A stretch of DNA of 64,000 nucleotides. It comes from CAWIHA01 sp963835855 (GTDB lineage: Bacteria; Acidobacteriota; Terriglobia; Bryobacterales; Bryobacteraceae). The notes under the pieces are model-generated. The model searched no databases. It was not told the DNA's origin and saw only the letters and a program-made list of their open reading frames with translations. Positions 63,410-64,000 of this stretch are shown in pieces. The stretch is taken from assembly GCA_963835855.1 (NCBI GenBank), contig CAWIHA010000008.1:1-64000 (forward strand). The letters are read 5' to 3'. Within the stretch, counting starts at the first letter, position 1. The number at the start of each line of letters is the position of its first letter. A program made the translations under genes and the position numbers.

Positions 63410-63595
63410 TTAGCCGTGGGCGAAGTGCATCAGCCAGCCCAAGCCGAACAGCGCAGCCAGGAAACACGCGAAGCAGAAAAGGCCGTAAAGGAGCCGTTCG
63501 CGGTCGGCCTTCCTGCTGACGATTCCGAGCACGATCGAGGTGAACAACGCAAACAAGACGGCGGCCTCGAAATGGGAAAGGTTCACTTTCGGCAT
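63410..63595 (-). CDS. small two-helix membrane protein
   Basis: A 61-aa protein (MPKVNLSHFEAAVLFALFTS...) with two hydrophobic segments (about residues 8-26 and 38-57) separated by a basic loop (SRKADRERL). Its ATG overlaps the stop of the DUF6677-like gene by one base, showing coupling. No family recognised. Confidence 0.7.
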   Translation of the reverse strand: MPKVNLSHFEAAVLFALFTSIVLGIVSRKADRERLLYGLFCFACFLAALFGLGWLMHFAHG

Positions 63596-64000
63596 CAGCT
63601 CTTCTTCCCGATGGCGATTTCGTACGCGTCCACCATCGCCAGCACATTCAGCAGCCCGGCCGTGACCAGGAACTTGGTCCCGTAATCGTGCACCGCGCCG
63701 GCCATGTCCGGCTGGGAGTAGCCGAGCCATGTGGCGATCAAGTAGGGAACGCCCGCGGCGACGTTGCAGAAAAAACCGCCGTAGTAAATGAGGATGTTCA
63801 GCAGATCCCCGCCCTGGGGCTTGAGAAACTCGCCGCGCATCATCAGCCCGAACAGGAACGTACCCAGGACGGAAAACAGCAGCAGGATGGCGCGGCCGTA
63901 ACGCTTCATGAGGAAGTGGCCGCCGCCGGGAACGAACCAGGCCAGGGCGACGGCGGGCCCCCACACGCTGACGGAAGGTTTCGGCTCCTTGGCCGCTTTC
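63595..64000 (-). CDS. DUF6677-like membrane protein, partial
   Basis: The minus-strand frame is open to the window edge, so the start lies beyond 64000 or at GTG 63966. The visible 134 codons give membrane helices with PGGGHFLMKRYGRAILLL, GGFFCNVAAGVPYLI and a C-terminal VDAYEIAIGKKS. It resembles DUF6677 proteins known mainly from Acidobacteriota. Coupled to the small membrane protein downstream. Confidence 0.7.
   Translation of the reverse strand, partial: KAAKEPKPSVSVWGPAVALAWFVPGGGHFLMKRYGRAILLLFSVLGTFLFGLMMRGEFLKPQGGDLLNILIYYGGFFCNVAAGVPYLIATWLGYSQPDMAGAVHDYGTKFLVTAGLLNVLAMVDAYEIAIGKKS

Noticed and set aside
61962..63647. long MiaB start at 63647
   Set aside because: The extra N-terminal 113 residues are arginine-rich and unconserved; MKTFYIETFGCQMN at 63308 is the family start.

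Overview
The window reads as chromosomal DNA of a high-GC Acidobacteriota bacterium, most likely from the Solibacteres/Bryobacterales side. This is inferred from gene content and not from a marker gene: large secreted S8 and S53 peptidases with Ig-like C-termini, paired MacB-type permeases, an active/inactive M16 peptidase pair, a bifunctional-nuclease-family protein next to miaB, and a DUF6677-like membrane protein. No rRNA, tRNA or CRISPR array was recognised.

Region by region. 0.2-3.2 kb: a ThiH-like radical SAM enzyme, a HEPN-type gene broken by a 19-bp tandem duplication, a RodZ-type HTH protein and a remnant of a response-regulator receiver domain. 3.7-9.4 kb: a compact putative RiPP (ribosomal peptide) cluster. 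It has a 78-aa precursor with a nitrile-hydratase-like leader, a strong hairpin, a SPASM-type radical SAM enzyme, a B12-binding radical SAM enzyme with a PqqD-like C-terminus, a truncated PaaK-like protein and an MFS transporter that is frameshifted near its end. 9.4-16 kb: two secreted peptidases (S8 and S53) in a tandem-duplicated arrangement that left a truncated copy of the start of kdsD. 16-26 kb: kdsD, a cytochrome c, an FHA-GAF-PP2C phosphatase with a Fur-family regulator, an M3 oligopeptidase, and a TrmB regulator divergent from an AAA+/VWA pair whose VWA gene is broken. 26-38 kb: cdsA-uppS, the M16 pair, a DUF4412 protein, two MacB-type permeases, acs, a DUF2905 protein and lepB. 38.3-39.3 kb: a small gene bracketed by two 190-bp direct repeats. 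39.5-46 kb: YciI, a LysR regulator divergent from leuABCD, and a DsbA-like lipoprotein. 46-50 kb: anmK, mutS and a gdhA remnant. 50-60 kb: a secreted protein with a degenerate M48 zinc motif, a GHL10-like hydrolase, a pterin dehydratase coupled to a serine hydrolase-NamZ fusion, an AT-hook protein with paired palindromic operators, and an APC permease with a sodium:solute symporter. 60-64 kb: a TPR protein, the bifunctional nuclease, miaB and two small membrane proteins.

Functional threads. The precursor, two radical SAM enzymes and PaaK-like protein form the best candidate for an undescribed system, a peptide natural-product or peptide-signal pathway. AnmK, the amidase/beta-lactamase-NamZ fusion and the two transporters suggest salvage of peptidoglycan fragments. 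LeuABCD supplies leucine synthesis, using a LeuA that lacks the usual feedback domain. Several genes carry single frameshifts or a stop (HEPN, MFS, S53, VWA); these may be real decay or assembly errors and need read-level checking. All functions are inferred from sequence motifs read by eye.
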